Notes under the pieces: generated by a model | What the model saw: only the letters and a program-made list of their open reading frames with translations | The model's database searches: none | Told to the model about the DNA's origin: nothing | In this document: positions 5,535-12,772 of the stretch, piece after piece | Layout: every line of letters starts with the position of its first letter | Numbering within the stretch: the first letter of the stretch is position 1 | NCBI GenBank assembly: GCA_904420235.1 | Contig: CAJFUS010000162.1 | Span: forward strand, 1-15,989 | Source of the DNA: Candidatus Neoanaerotignum tabaqchaliae | Lineage (GTDB): Bacteria; Bacillota; Clostridia; Lachnospirales; Anaerotignaceae | DNA length: 15,989 nt | Reading direction: 5' to 3' | Made by a program: the position numbers and the translations under genes

Positions 5535-7018
5535 TTTTTTAAAGCCTCCCTTAATATTGTGTTTTTAATTCCGTCAGCATCGGCCACATCGGAAACAACA
5601 TATTTTTTTATGCCATATTCCTTAAGGGTGTCGGCGGTATATTTTCCTATGCATACGGCAACAGCCTTTTCAGGCATAATACCGCCGTTTTCAAAAAATC
5701 CTTTAACACCGAAAGATGAAGCGAATGTTATAAAATCTGTATCGCTGTCAGCAGAAGGATTTTTTGAGCAAAGAGTGTCGTATATGGGAATTTCGTCAAA
5801 CTGCCGTTTGGCCTCGGACAGCCTTTTGCCAAGTATATTATTGCCTTTAAGCGCCCTTGGAACAAGTATTTTATCTTTTTCGGATGTTTCGCTTATTAAT
5901 TCTTGAGCTAAGTAGTCTGACGTGAAATTTTTTGGCATAATATCGGCCCTTATTCCGTAATTTTTTAAAAATCTGCCTGTACCGGAGCCTATAACGGCAA
6001 ACCTTGCCGCGGCAATAGCGCGAATGTCAATATCACTGGCCTTAAGCCTTTCAAAAAACAGCCTTATTGAGTTGGGGCTTGTAAAAACGATAACCGAATA
6101 GTTTTTTATATTTTTTATGGCTCTGTCCATGTGTTCAATATTTATGGGCTTTATGTCTACATAATCAAGAATATCGGTTTCGGCTCCAACTGAGGTTAGT
6201 TTATCTGAAAGCTTGCGGCAGAATCCCTTTGTACCGCATATTGAAACTTTAATTCCGGTTAAAGGCATTTTGGTTTCCGACAGCATGTTAAGAGAACTTA
6301 CATCTCCAACTACAAAAACGGCGGGAGACTTTATATTTGGGTCGTTTTTAACCATTTCGCCTATGGTTTCAAGATTGCCTCTTAAAACATGCTGGTTTTT
6401 TAAAGAGCCGTTAGAAATTACAGCTGCCGGAGTTATAGGACTTTTGCCGTTTTTTATAAGAGCCGAACATATTTGAGTTATGTTTGAAAGGCCCATTAAA
6501 AAAACAAGGGTTCCGTCTATTTTGGAAAGCTGAGCAAAGCCGCTGTCCATTGTTATGGAACCTTCGGCGGTTTGGCCTGTTATAACGGTAAAATAACGGC
6601 TTACACTTCTGTGAGTAACTGGTATTCCGGCACATTCGGGAGCGGAAACGGCGCTTGTTACTCCCGGTATTATCTCGAAAGAGATTCCGGCTTTTTTTAG
6701 AGCCTCGGCTTCCTCTCCGCCTCGGCCGAAAACAAAAGGGTCGCCGCCTTTAAGACGCAGAACCTTAAGCCCTTTTTTTGCCTGCTCAATTATTAGGCTG
6801 TTTATTTCGTCCTGCTTCATATAATGGCTTCCGGCGGATTTTCCGGCATATATCTTAACAGAGCTTTCTTTTGCATTTGAAAGAACAGAGTCGTCTATAA
6901 GATTGTCATAAATAATAACGTCGCTTTCTTCTATTGCTTTAAGAGCTTTAAGGGTTATAAGGTTGGGATTTCCCGGGCCGGCTCCGGCTATATAAACAAA
7001 AGGCGGTTTTTTCAGCAT
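5531..7018 (-). CDS. cobA-hemD: Fused uroporphyrinogen-III C-methyltransferase / uroporphyrinogen-III synthase
   Basis: This 495-residue two-domain protein starts with a SAM-dependent methyltransferase domain (about 1-245), with G-A-G-P-G-N-P (12-18), the R-L-K-G-G-D-P-F-V-F-G-R-G-G-E-E motif (88-103) and T-H-R near 135. This domain makes precorrin-2 from uroporphyrinogen III. Residues about 250-495 are a HemD-type uroporphyrinogen-III synthase, recognised by V-F-T-S-P-N-S and F-A-S-S-F-G-V-K-G-F-F and the late C-I-G-K-Y-T-A. HemD makes the substrate that the methyltransferase domain uses. The fusion is well known in Clostridia and related Firmicutes and points to siroheme or cobalamin rather than heme as the main product. 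It overlaps hemC by 7 bases and hemB by 4; GGAG lies 8 bases before the ATG. Confidence 0.95.
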   Translation of the reverse strand: MLKKPPFVYIAGAGPGNPNLITLKALKAIEESDVIIYDNLIDDSVLSNAKESSVKIYAGKSAGSHYMKQDEINSLIIEQAKKGLKVLRLKGGDPFVFGRGGEEAEALKKAGISFEIIPGVTSAVSAPECAGIPVTHRSVSRYFTVITGQTAEGSITMDSGFAQLSKIDGTLVFLMGLSNITQICSALIKNGKSPITPAAVISNGSLKNQHVLRGNLETIGEMVKNDPNIKSPAVFVVGDVSSLNMLSETKMPLTGIKVSICGTKGFCRKLSDKLTSVGAETDILDYVDIKPINIEHMDRAIKNIKNYSVIVFTSPNSIRLFFERLKASDIDIRAIAAARFAVIGSGTGRFLKNYGIRADIMPKNFTSDYLAQELISETSEKDKILVPRALKGNNILGKRLSEAKRQFDEIPIYDTLCSKNPSADSDTDFITFASSFGVKGFFENGGIMPEKAVAVCIGKYTADTLKEYGIKKYVVSDVADADGIKNTILREALKK

Positions 7019-7881
7019 TTCATCAGCTCCAGTGCCACATTTTTAATTTCTTGGTCAATATCGGTTTTACTGCATAAACGTTTTACTATTTTTGGCGTGT
7101 TGAAAAAAGCCCGTATTGAATAAAGTCCGTTATTTTCGCTTATGTATGCTCCGGCGGGAGCATGGCAGTCGGCGCCTATAAGCTCCATAATTTTTCTTTC
7201 ATATTTAAAGGCCGCCATTGTGCCGCTGTGGTTTATTTTTTTTATTATTTCGGCGGCTTCGGAGTTTTTAAGTGTCTCGCAGGCTATTATGGCCTGCGCC
7301 GCCGCAGGAATAAATGTTTCGGTACTGAAAGGAACTATGTTTAAATCGGGATTTTTAATATCAAGCCTTTCTATGGCGGCCGCCGATAGTATAACGGCGT
7401 CAAAACCGCAGTTAAGTTTTTCTATTCTTGTGGGCACATTGCCCCTTATGCCATCAACACGGCAATTTGGCATAAGGCTTTTAATCATAATTTTTCGGCG
7501 GGGACTTCCGGTGCCTATAACAGGCTGTGAAATGGAATTTATGTCGCTTTTTGTATTGGTTATAATAACATCGGCAGGGTTTCCTCTTTTAAGCACTGCC
7601 GGAACGTCAAACTGCGGTTTAAGGGAAGAAGGCATGTCCTTTCCGCTGTGTACAGCTACGTCAATTTCATTATTTTCAAGGGCAGCCTCAAACTCGTTTA
7701 TAAAAAGCCCTTTGCCGCCTATTGAAAGCAGCGGCCGGTCGGTTATTTTGTCTCCCTTTGTGCTTATTACTATGATTTCCGTTTCTGTATACGGAATACG
7801 CCTTTTAATTTCCTCCGACACCATTTGAGCCTGCTTAAGGGCAAGAAGGCTTCCTCTTGTGCCTATCCTAATTTTTCTCAT
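7012..7881 (-). CDS. hemC: Hydroxymethylbilane synthase (porphobilinogen deaminase)
   Basis: This 289-residue enzyme polymerises four porphobilinogens into hydroxymethylbilane on a dipyrromethane cofactor. The cofactor cysteine is Cys239 in G-A-D-C-H-A-P-A-G-A, and the catalytic Asp is Asp82 in H-S-G-K-D-M-P. The substrate-binding region G-T-G-S-P-R-R-K (123-130) and D-G-I-R-G-N-V-P-T-R (143-152) are present. The usual H-S-L-K-D and G-T-S-S-x-R-R are slightly altered (Leu to Gly, Ser to Gly), but the catalytic residues are kept. It is slightly shorter than the E. coli enzyme (about 313). It overlaps the upstream dehydrogenase gene by 14 bases and the next gene by 7, with GGTGG as ribosome site inside the upstream frame. 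Confidence 0.95.
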   Translation of the reverse strand: MRKIRIGTRGSLLALKQAQMVSEEIKRRIPYTETEIIVISTKGDKITDRPLLSIGGKGLFINEFEAALENNEIDVAVHSGKDMPSSLKPQFDVPAVLKRGNPADVIITNTKSDINSISQPVIGTGSPRRKIMIKSLMPNCRVDGIRGNVPTRIEKLNCGFDAVILSAAAIERLDIKNPDLNIVPFSTETFIPAAAQAIIACETLKNSEAAEIIKKINHSGTMAAFKYERKIMELIGADCHAPAGAYISENNGLYSIRAFFNTPKIVKRLCSKTDIDQEIKNVALELMKC

Positions 7882-8497
7882 TTTTGTCCACCGCCTTTTC
7901 TATTATAAGCTCTATATCCCTTTTTGTGGCCTTATTTTCGGTTTTAATTAAAAGCTCAAAAATATTCCTGAATATTTCCTCACGCTTTTTTCGGCAAGGT
8001 ATAAATGATTTTACTGTATTTCTTAAATCTCCCACACGGCTGTTTATGTCGCCTAAATAGGGAGGCAGGCTTGATTTCAGTATTTTTTTAACATACTGGG
8101 TGGCGGAAGGACTTTTGCCTCCGCTTGATATGGCGCACACAATGTCTTTATCCTTAACTATCGACGGGAATATAAACGAGCATAGTTCTATATCGTCTAC
8201 AACATTAACGGGAATTTTATTTTTAAAGCATATTTCGCTTATTTGTTTGTTTATTTGTGAGTTGTTTGTGGCGGCTATAACCATAAATGCCCCGTATATA
8301 TCTCCGGTGTTAAAAGGACGGTTTATTTTTGTTATTTTTTCATTTTCTAAAATATTCCGGCATATATAAGGGGCCACAACGGTTATGTTGGCCCCAAATG
8401 AAAGAAGTATATCGGCTTTTCTAAGGGCGGTTTCTCCTCCGCCGGCAATAAGCACGTTTTTGTTTGATATATCCATAAAAAAAGGAAAATACGCCAT
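7868..8497 (-). CDS. Precorrin-2 dehydrogenase / sirohydrochlorin-forming protein (CysG N-terminal/Met8p-like)
   Basis: This 209-residue NAD-dependent enzyme oxidises precorrin-2 to sirohydrochlorin, and in some relatives also inserts iron. An N-terminal Rossmann fold carries G-G-G-E-T-A-L-R-K (19-27), the family's GGGxVAxRK loop. The conserved V-N-V-V-D-D (97-102) and S-S-G-G-K-S-P (124-130) follow; the first Asp of the pair corresponds to the residue important in CysG/Met8p. It is longer than the B. subtilis YlnF type (about 160) and shorter than yeast Met8p (about 274), so whether it also chelates metal is unclear. Its start codon shares one base with the hemA stop (TAATG), and GGAGG lies 13 bases upstream inside hemA. 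Confidence 0.88.
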   Translation of the reverse strand: MAYFPFFMDISNKNVLIAGGGETALRKADILLSFGANITVVAPYICRNILENEKITKINRPFNTGDIYGAFMVIAATNNSQINKQISEICFKNKIPVNVVDDIELCSFIFPSIVKDKDIVCAISSGGKSPSATQYVKKILKSSLPPYLGDINSRVGDLRNTVKSFIPCRKKREEIFRNIFELLIKTENKATKRDIELIIEKAVDKNEKN

Positions 8498-9654
8498 TAT
8501 TTTTTATATTCCTCCAAATATAATTTTATCCACCGGTATACGGCCTCAGTTTCTTCTTTGTCTGATAATTTTCTTAAAGAGTAAAAAAGCCGGTTAAGGC
8601 CCTTTTCGTTTACGGCCTTATTAAGCTCCGGAAGTGATTTTACTATATCGTGGTAATAAAGCTCTTTTATTATATTATCTTTAAAGCCGTCAATATAGCT
8701 TTCGGCGCTGCGCGCTTCTTTGCGCTTTATAAGGTTGTTTTCCTCCGAAAGTTTTTTAAAATAGTCTATATCAAAAAGGCGGCACATGTCAACAGAATTA
8801 ATATCGCTGTCTATATCTGGAGGAACAGAAAGGTCTATAAATAAACGAGGTTTTTTAAGTCTTACGTTTTTTAAAAACTCGTCTTTTGTTATGGTGTAAT
8901 GAGGACTTGATGTGGCGCTTATTATAATATCGGCACTGTTTATAAGGCTGTATCTTTCTGAGAACGGGCGTATATTAACATTAAGCCCTGTAAAAACCGG
9001 AGAATTGGCGGCGTTATGAAATCTTGATGTGCCATTTAGGGTTATGCCCTGACGGGAAAGTATGTTTTTTGCCGTTATTGTGCCTATTTTTCCGGTTATT
9101 CCTATAATAAGCACGTTTTTATTTTCTTTCGGAAATTTGAATACTTCGTTGGCCGTTAGAGTACCTACTGAAACAGGCGTCTTTGAAAGACCGGTTAGTG
9201 TTTTGATTTTTTTGGCCGACATTATGGCCATTTTGAATATGGTATTAAACTCGAAGCCTACGGCCCCAAAAGAGTGGGCACATTGATAAGAGTCCTTTAT
9301 CTGCCTAAGTATCTCGTCTTCTCCCAGAACAACAGAATCTATGCCGCAGGCCACTTTTAAAAGATGGTTTATGGCGCTTTCGCCTGTAAAAACGTTAATG
9401 TATTTTTTTGCGTTTTGGATACTGACGTTTTTGAAATCGCAAAAAAGCTTTTCCATAGCCCTGACAGTGCTAAAGGCACCGTCAAAATATATCTCGCACC
9501 GGTTGCAGGTGCTTAGAATAACGCACTGGCTTATTTTAACATCGCTAAAGGCTTTTTTATAAAAATCAGCCTGTTCGTCGCCGGAAAAGGCGAAAAGCTG
9601 CCTTATTTCAACAGGAGCCGTTTTGCTGCTTATGCTTATAGCGTTAATTTCCAT
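8497..9654 (-). CDS. hemA: Glutamyl-tRNA reductase
   Basis: This 385-residue enzyme reduces glutamyl-tRNA(Glu) to glutamate-1-semialdehyde with NADPH, committing glutamate to tetrapyrroles. The catalytic Cys50 lies in S-T-C-N-R-C-E-I-Y (usually S-T-C-N-R-T-E). G-E-D-E-I-L-R-Q-I-K (111-120) matches the family's GExQILxQVK. The dinucleotide-binding loop reads G-I-T-G-K-I-G (185-191) instead of the usual G-A-G-x-M-G, with one extra residue. The protein is 30-60 residues shorter than typical GluTR, with a reduced C-terminal dimerisation region. It is the first tetrapyrrole gene on this strand, 19 bases after the IclR stop, with GGAGAG as ribosome site. No separate promoter fits in that gap, so it is read through from iclR or starts within iclR. 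Confidence 0.93.
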   Translation of the reverse strand: MEINAISISSKTAPVEIRQLFAFSGDEQADFYKKAFSDVKISQCVILSTCNRCEIYFDGAFSTVRAMEKLFCDFKNVSIQNAKKYINVFTGESAINHLLKVACGIDSVVLGEDEILRQIKDSYQCAHSFGAVGFEFNTIFKMAIMSAKKIKTLTGLSKTPVSVGTLTANEVFKFPKENKNVLIIGITGKIGTITAKNILSRQGITLNGTSRFHNAANSPVFTGLNVNIRPFSERYSLINSADIIISATSSPHYTITKDEFLKNVRLKKPRLFIDLSVPPDIDSDINSVDMCRLFDIDYFKKLSEENNLIKRKEARSAESYIDGFKDNIIKELYYHDIVKSLPELNKAVNEKGLNRLFYSLRKLSDKEETEAVYRWIKLYLEEYKK

Positions 9655-9673
9655 TTAAATTGCTCTCCGAATT

Positions 9674-10471
9674 TTATTTTATGTAGCCAAGAAATTTTGA
9701 TATGGTTTTGCAAGCGTCTTTAAGTTCCGGCGATATTTCGGCTATTTTGTCATTGGTCATTCTTTTTGCCGGCCCGCTTATACTTATGCCGGACACAACA
9801 TGGCCCGTAAAATCTCTTATAGGCATGGCAAGGCATATCATTCCGTCAACAAATTCCTCGTTGTCTACGGCATAGTTTTGAGAACGTATTTTGTCAAGTT
9901 CCAGTTTAAGGCTGTCAACATTTGTTATTGTGTTGGCGGCCATTTTTGAAAGCTGAGTTTTTTCAAGATATGCGTCTATTTCCTCAGTGGAAAAATCGCT
10001 TAAAAAAAGCTTGCCAAGGGCCGTAGCGTAAAGAGGCTCTCTTTCGCCAACCTGCGTATTTGTTCTCAGCATTCTCGCCGGCTCCATTTTGCATATTATT
10101 ATTGTTTCATAGTTGTTCATTATGCCTATATTCGTTGTTTCGCCGAATGTGTTGCACAGCTTTTCCACTATAGGGGTATAGCTTGAGCCGTTAAGAGTGT
10201 GCTGTTTGGGAACGGCGTTTCCTGCGTTAAAAAGACCCCAGCCAAGGCGGTAGGCGGGAGACGTGCTGTTTATTTTCTCAACAAAATCATAGGCTATAAG
10301 AGTATCCAAAAGCCGGTGAACGCCGCTTTTTCCTATGCCAAGGGCCGAGCTTATCTCGGTTAAAGATATTCCCTCGCTGGAAGGATTATCCTTTATATAG
10401 TTCAGTATGTCAAGCGCTTTGCCCAACGTTTGAACAGGATATTTTGGTACATATTTAAAACTGCTGTTCAT
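9674..10471 (-). CDS. IclR-family transcriptional regulator
   Basis: This 265-residue protein has an N-terminal winged helix-turn-helix (about 15-75), with L-T-E-I-S-S-A-L-G-I-G-K-S-G-V-H-R-L (37-54). An IclR effector-binding domain follows (about 90-262), containing L-Y-A-T-A-L-G-K-L-F-L-S, V-D-N-E-E-F and a closing V-S-G-I-S-I-S-G-P motif. Length is normal. GGAGGG lies about 9 bases before the ATG. It is divergent from the 2-oxoacid oxidoreductase operon and directly upstream of hemA on its own strand, so it may control the former, itself and, by read-through, the latter. IclR effectors are typically small organic acids; a 2-oxoacid or acyl product of the neighbouring enzyme would be a reasonable guess. 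Confidence 0.93.
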   Translation of the reverse strand: MNSSFKYVPKYPVQTLGKALDILNYIKDNPSSEGISLTEISSALGIGKSGVHRLLDTLIAYDFVEKINSTSPAYRLGWGLFNAGNAVPKQHTLNGSSYTPIVEKLCNTFGETTNIGIMNNYETIIICKMEPARMLRTNTQVGEREPLYATALGKLFLSDFSTEEIDAYLEKTQLSKMAANTITNVDSLKLELDKIRSQNYAVDNEEFVDGMICLAMPIRDFTGHVVSGISISGPAKRMTNDKIAEISPELKDACKTISKFLGYIK

Positions 10472-10491
10472 AATAATTTTCCCTCCGAAAT

Positions 10492-10508
10492 ATTCTGAAT
10501 ATTAGAAT
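10492..10508. promoter_or_regulatory. Imperfect palindrome in the iclR leader
   Basis: ATTCT and AGAAT arms flank an AT-rich 7-base core. The site lies just downstream of the predicted iclR start site and could serve autoregulation. AT-rich sequence makes a chance match possible. Confidence 0.25.
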
Positions 10509-10517
10509 GGTATAATT

Positions 10518-10546
10518 ATTATATAGATTTTATTGAGATAAGTAAA
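10518..10546 (-). promoter_or_regulatory. Predicted sigma-A promoter of the IclR gene
   Basis: Reading the minus strand, the -35 box TTTACT (10546-10541) and -10 box TATAAT (10523-10518) are separated by 17 bases. The start site would be near 10511, about 40 bases before the start codon. The core is strikingly like the HAD-gene promoter (shared TTTACTTAT and AATAAAAT blocks). If there is no internal promoter, it would also drive the hem operon. Confidence 0.6.
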
Positions 10547-10579
10547 GAATTTCTGTGATATTTTATTATTAAAATATAA

Positions 10580-10608
10580 TTGACATTATTTGAACTGCGG
10601 AATATAAT
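10580..10608 (+). promoter_or_regulatory. Perfect-consensus sigma-A promoter of the oxidoreductase operon
   Basis: The -35 box TTGACA (10580-10585) and -10 box TATAAT (10603-10608) are separated by exactly 17 bases, a textbook match. The start site would be near 10615, giving a leader of about 110 bases before the ferredoxin start. Such a strong promoter normally needs a repressor to be controlled, which fits the IclR-like palindrome just downstream. Confidence 0.8.
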
Positions 10609-10625
10609 TAACCTGTAAGAAAAAC

Positions 10626-10638
10626 AGAAAGGCTTTCT
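10626..10638. promoter_or_regulatory. Candidate IclR-family operator (13-base perfect palindrome)
   Basis: AGAAAG (10626-10631), a central G, then CTTTCT (10633-10638) form an exact palindrome of the form GAAA-N3-TTTC. This is the core spacing of the E. coli IclR consensus TGGAAATNATTTCCA. It lies about 10-25 bases after the predicted start site, a repressing position. A second inverted repeat, TAATATT/AATATTA (10638-10657), adjoins it, and AAGGCTT occurs twice as a direct repeat (10629 and 10661). Confidence 0.45.
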
Positions 10639-10675
10639 AATATTTGGAACAATATTAATCAAGGCTTACTCAATT

Positions 10676-10701
10676 TTATTTCTTCCGCCTTGCGGAAATA
10701 A
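10676..10701 (+). promoter_or_regulatory. Leader hairpin just upstream of the ferredoxin ribosome site
   Basis: TTATTTC, two bulged bases, CCGC (10676-10688) pairs with GCGGAAATAA (10692-10701) around a short loop. It ends about 8 bases before the GGAGAGGAG ribosome site, so it could protect the mRNA 5' region or affect initiation. It could equally be a DNA operator. No T run follows, so it is not a terminator. Confidence 0.35.
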
Positions 10702-10724
10702 CAGGTATGGAGAGGAGTATGAAT

Positions 10725-10937
10725 ATGAACCGAGTTACAGTTAACCGGGAAATGTGCAAAGAATGTGAATATTGCATGACATTCTGCCCAAAAAAGACTA
10801 TTCTTGCAAAAAGCAGCACAGTTAACAAAATGGGATATTACGCGGCCGAGGCCGTTAATCTTAACGATTGCATAGCCTGCGGAATATGCGCCAGCGTTTG
10901 TCCTGAAGGCGCTATTACAGTAGAGAAGAATGTATAA
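10725..10937 (+). CDS. vorD: 2-oxoacid:ferredoxin oxidoreductase, delta subunit (2x[4Fe-4S] ferredoxin)
   Basis: This is a 70-residue ferredoxin-like subunit. Two CxxCxxCxxxC clusters are visible, Cys11/14/17/21 and Cys49/52/55/59, each followed by Pro, which bind two [4Fe-4S] centres carrying electrons from the TPP site to free ferredoxin. The frame extends to an ATG at 10707, but the ribosome site GGAGAGGAG (10709-10717) lies inside that extension. Of the later ATGs, 10725 has ideal 7-base spacing (10719 has only 1), so I choose 10725. It is the first gene of the operon, 13 bases before the alpha subunit. The separate delta-alpha-beta-gamma layout is that of the VorDBAC/KorDABC class; the symbol reflects this class, not a proven substrate. 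Confidence 0.85.
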   Translation: MNRVTVNREMCKECEYCMTFCPKKTILAKSSTVNKMGYYAAEAVNLNDCIACGICASVCPEGAITVEKNV

Positions 10938-10950
10938 GGAGGGTTAATCA

Positions 10951-12003
10951 ATGGGAGATAAAGTATTTATGCAGGGTAATGAAGCCTTTGCTGAAGCCGC
11001 TATCCGTTCCGGCTGCAAGTATTTCTTTGGTTACCCTATAACACCATCAAGCGAAATTCCAGAATATTACGCAAAGAAGGCTCCACAGGAGGGGCTTACA
11101 TTTATACAGGCTGAAACAGAGGTTTCGGCATTTAACATGGTTGCCGGAGTTGCCGCCACAGGCAAAAGAGGCATGACAGCCACAGCCGGACCGGGATTTT
11201 CACTTGGCTGCGAAGCCATGAGCTATATGTCGGCCGCTTCACTTCCAGCCGTTATTGTTGACTGTATGAGACCAGGCCCAGCCGACGGCGAGATTCTTGG
11301 TTCACAGGGCGACTATAATCAGCTTACAAAGGGCGGCGGACACGGAGATTACAACACAATAGTTCTTGCTCCTTATTCAGTTCAGGAATATGCCGATTTC
11401 GCTCCTCTTTCATTTGAGCTTGCCGAGAAATATAACAACCCTGTTGTTGTTGCCAGCGACGGAATGATTGCAAAAATGATGGAAAACGTTGAGCTTCCTG
11501 AAAGGGTAGAGCCTACTGGCAGAAAACCTTGGGCTGTTGACGGTATGAACGGCAGAGGATATCACAACGACATCACAACATGCGGTGACGGTCCTGAGCA
11601 GTGGGAGCAGTTCAACCTTAACCTTCAGGCTAAGTACGCAAAAATCAGAGAAAATGAGCAGAGATGGGAAGAAATTAACACAGAAGACGCCGACATTATA
11701 ATTGTTGCTTTTGGTTCTCTTTCAAGGGTATGCCTTGACGCCATGAAGCTTGCAAGAGAACAAGGCCTTAAAGTAGGTATGATAAGACCTATCACAATTT
11801 GGCCATTCCCTGAAAAGGCTTTTGAGAAATATGTTGGAAAAGGCAAAAAATTCTTTGTTACAGAGCTTAACGCCGGACAGATGGTTAACGATGTTAAACT
11901 TGCCGTTAACGACAACGCTTCCGTTGAGTTTTATGGAAGGCTTGGCGGCATGACTCCTACGCCGGTTGAAATCTGCAACAAAATTTGTGAGCTTTATAAA
12001 TAA
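10951..12003 (+). CDS. vorB: 2-oxoacid:ferredoxin oxidoreductase, alpha subunit (VorB/KorA type)
   Basis: This 350-residue subunit supplies the pyrimidine-binding half of the TPP site and the C-terminal transketolase-like domain II. The motif G-Y-P-I-T-P-S-S-E (27-35) is diagnostic, followed by A-E-T-E (54-57), the G-V-A-A-T-G-K-R-G run and T-A-T-A-G-P-G-F-S-L. The substrate-side loop reads M-R-P-G-P-A-D-G rather than the common R-x-G-P-S-T-G of 2-oxoglutarate/pyruvate enzymes, so the substrate is uncertain; branched-chain 2-oxoacids are one possibility. The enzyme as a whole oxidatively decarboxylates a 2-oxoacid to acyl-CoA while reducing ferredoxin. AGGAGGG precedes the ATG. Codon use is that of a well-expressed gene. 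Confidence 0.92.
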   Translation: MGDKVFMQGNEAFAEAAIRSGCKYFFGYPITPSSEIPEYYAKKAPQEGLTFIQAETEVSAFNMVAGVAATGKRGMTATAGPGFSLGCEAMSYMSAASLPAVIVDCMRPGPADGEILGSQGDYNQLTKGGGHGDYNTIVLAPYSVQEYADFAPLSFELAEKYNNPVVVASDGMIAKMMENVELPERVEPTGRKPWAVDGMNGRGYHNDITTCGDGPEQWEQFNLNLQAKYAKIRENEQRWEEINTEDADIIIVAFGSLSRVCLDAMKLAREQGLKVGMIRPITIWPFPEKAFEKYVGKGKKFFVTELNAGQMVNDVKLAVNDNASVEFYGRLGGMTPTPVEICNKICELYK

Positions 12004-12020
12004 TCAGGGGGTGAAAATCA

Positions 12021-12770
12021 ATGAGTATAGTATATAAAAGACCTGAAGTGTTTACAGACGTATATATGAAATACTGCGGCGGCTGCGGACACGGAATTAT
12101 AAACAGGCTTATAGGTGAAATTATAGAAGAAGAAAATCTTGTTGAGAAAACAGTTCTTATATGGCCAATCGGTTGTTCGGTTTATGCTGACAAATATTAC
12201 AAAGCAGATTCTATCTGCGCTCTTCACGGACGTGCTCCTGCTGTTGGAACAGGTATTAAAAGAGCTTGTCCAGAAGACCTTGTTATTGTATATCAGGGCG
12301 ACGGAGATATGGTTTCCGAAGGTATGGCCGAGATTATGCACGCCGGAATCAGAGGCGAGAAATTTACAGTTGTTTTCGTAAACAACTCTATTTACGGAAT
12401 GACAGGCGGACAGATGGCTCCTACAACTCTTATGGAGCAGGTTACAACAACAACACCTTATGGACGTGAGGAAGTTAACACAGGTAACCCTGTAAACATG
12501 GCCGAAATTATAGCTAACCTTCCAGAGTGCTATTACAGCGAGCGTGTTACAGTAAACTCTCCTGCTAACATAAGAAAAACAAAAGCCGCTATAAAAAAAG
12601 CTTTTAAATATCAGATGGAAGGCAAAGGACTTTCATTTGTTGAAATCCTTTCACCATGCCCTACAGGCTGGAAGATGAAACCTGTTCAGGCTATTAAACA
12701 CATTGACGACGAGATTACAAAACAGTTCCCTCTGGGAGTATTTAAGGACCGCGGACAGGAGGAGAAATAA
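12021..12770 (+). CDS. vorA: 2-oxoacid:ferredoxin oxidoreductase, beta (TPP-binding) subunit
   Basis: This 249-residue subunit binds the diphosphate of thiamine pyrophosphate. It opens with Y-C-G-G-C-G-H-G (18-25), as in VorA/KorB proteins. The TPP/Mg motif runs from G-D-G-D (93-96) to N-N (121-122), then S-I-Y-G-M-T-G-G-Q. W-P-I-G-C-S (48-53) precedes it, and a later P-C-P-T-G-W motif follows. Length is normal for the short beta subunit of four-subunit enzymes (about 250-280). A GGGGGTG ribosome site precedes the ATG, 17 bases after the alpha stop, and the gamma gene follows after 2 bases. Confidence 0.93.
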   Translation: MSIVYKRPEVFTDVYMKYCGGCGHGIINRLIGEIIEEENLVEKTVLIWPIGCSVYADKYYKADSICALHGRAPAVGTGIKRACPEDLVIVYQGDGDMVSEGMAEIMHAGIRGEKFTVVFVNNSIYGMTGGQMAPTTLMEQVTTTTPYGREEVNTGNPVNMAEIIANLPECYYSERVTVNSPANIRKTKAAIKKAFKYQMEGKGLSFVEILSPCPTGWKMKPVQAIKHIDDEITKQFPLGVFKDRGQEEK

Positions 12771-12772
12771 TT

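Noticed and set aside
5502..5906. Open frame of 134 codons antisense to the cobA-hemD and hemB junction
   Set aside because: It is fully explained by the coding frames on the opposite strand; no start signal or domain was seen.
7142..7828. Open frame of 228 codons on the plus strand, antisense to hemC
   Set aside because: It lies wholly within hemC, which has all its catalytic motifs. The antisense translation is low in recognisable structure, has no ribosome site, and arises from hemC codon bias.
10707..10724. Six-codon upstream extension of the ferredoxin gene (ATG at 10707)
   Set aside because: The extension encodes the GGAGAGGAG ribosome site itself; the ATG at 10725 has ideal spacing.
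10472..10724. Possible riboswitch (cobalamin or other) between iclR and the oxidoreductase operon
   Set aside because: The leader is only about 110 bases, no B12-box-like or other known conserved riboswitch core was seen, and there is no terminator before the ribosome site.
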